Positions 48,118 to 48,170 of a stretch of 48,170 bases of DNA are shown here, in pieces. The notes beneath the pieces are model-generated. The model searched no databases and was not told where the DNA came from. It was given only the letters and a program-made list of their open reading frames with translations. Origin of the DNA: Candidatus Poribacteria bacterium (GTDB taxonomy: Bacteria > Poribacteria > WGA-4E > PCPOR2b); contig JAJEAL010000128.1 of NCBI GenBank assembly GCA_022822785.1, forward strand, positions 1 to 48,170, written 5' to 3'. The position numbers and the translations under genes are program-made. How positions within the stretch are numbered: the stretch's first letter is position 1; each line of letters begins with the position of its first letter.

Positions 48118-48170
48118 TATAGAGTGTCCAAATAATTCTAAAATTCACCATAACTCTCAAGCGAGGTGGT

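Larger units (their letters stand above)
47610..48170. other. Non-coding end region rich in palindromic repeats
   Basis: No credible gene. A 119-codon minus-strand frame (47772-48131) is largely made of the repeats and lacks a ribosome site. At least four hairpins sit within 277 bases (47841-48117), listed separately. The first ~230 bases after 47610 hold nothing recognisable. Confidence 0.6.

Noticed and set aside
47772-48131. 119-codon minus-strand open frame
   Set aside because: Mostly translation of palindromic repeats (for example PPCPPYQGG from the C-run palindrome); no ribosome site.
1-48170. tRNA and rRNA genes
   Set aside because: No T-loop/acceptor combinations or conserved rRNA blocks were noticed by eye; a covariance search would be needed to exclude a divergent tRNA.

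Overview
The window looks like a chromosome fragment of an uncultured Gram-negative-type bacterium, most like Candidatus Poribacteria or a close marine or sponge-associated relative. This is an inference. It rests on secreted LamG proteins with an unusual shared C-terminal tail, three phytanoyl-CoA dioxygenase-like genes, a PD40 propeller, an FG-GAP/ASPIC protein beside a TPR protein, a DUF6785-like membrane protein, a TonB receptor remnant, and many short dispersed hairpins between genes. No rRNA, tRNA, CRISPR array or complete prophage was seen.

Layout. 1-12.7 kb is accessory. It holds a Gfo/Idh start, an isochorismatase-like hydrolase, a LamG protein, an IS200/IS605-type end with structured non-coding DNA, an FG-GAP/ASPIC plus TPR pair (ATGA overlap), two tandem LamG-like paralogues, an aldo/keto reductase, a DUF6785-like transporter-like protein, a second Gfo/Idh enzyme and a decayed TonB-dependent receptor. 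12.9-18.3 kb holds a CBS/CorC protein, a BioF-like synthase, the methionine-salvage block mtnB-mtnD-mtnC and a PhyH dioxygenase. 18.4-29.1 kb is a long minus-strand housekeeping operon, in transcription order: yggS, proC, yggT, an ileS homologue, lspA, a small membrane protein, def, fmt, a PASTA protein, rpe and two TPR/PGxGQ membrane proteins. A good extended -10 promoter lies just upstream of yggS.

29.2-36 kb holds a sugar-isomerase-like TIM barrel, a UbiA/MqnP-type prenyltransferase, a non-zinc MDR dehydrogenase, pabB, a beta-class DNA methyltransferase, a HEPN remnant and rsmD. 36-40.3 kb holds an RraA-like protein, a galactonate-dehydratase-like enolase, a lipoprotein, a PD40 propeller and a second PhyH. 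40.8-46.2 kb is a plus-strand catabolic run (two HpcH/HpaI aldolases, a 3-hydroxyacyl-CoA dehydrogenase, an SDR and a class III aminotransferase) interrupted by a minus-strand GYD protein. 46.2-48.2 kb holds a PhyH-HEAT fusion and a cluster of four palindromic repeats.

Two observations stand out. First, the ileS homologue sits exactly where ileS is usually found (yggS-proC-yggT-ileS-lspA), yet its HIGH, KMSKS, editing and DVWFDSG signatures are all replaced while an 803-codon frame and the overall fold-level pattern are kept. It looks like a repurposed, non-catalytic synthetase. Second, four secreted proteins of two unrelated folds end in the same short tail (AV-x-P-x-GK-x4-W-x3-K), which could be an undescribed C-terminal sorting or anchoring signal.
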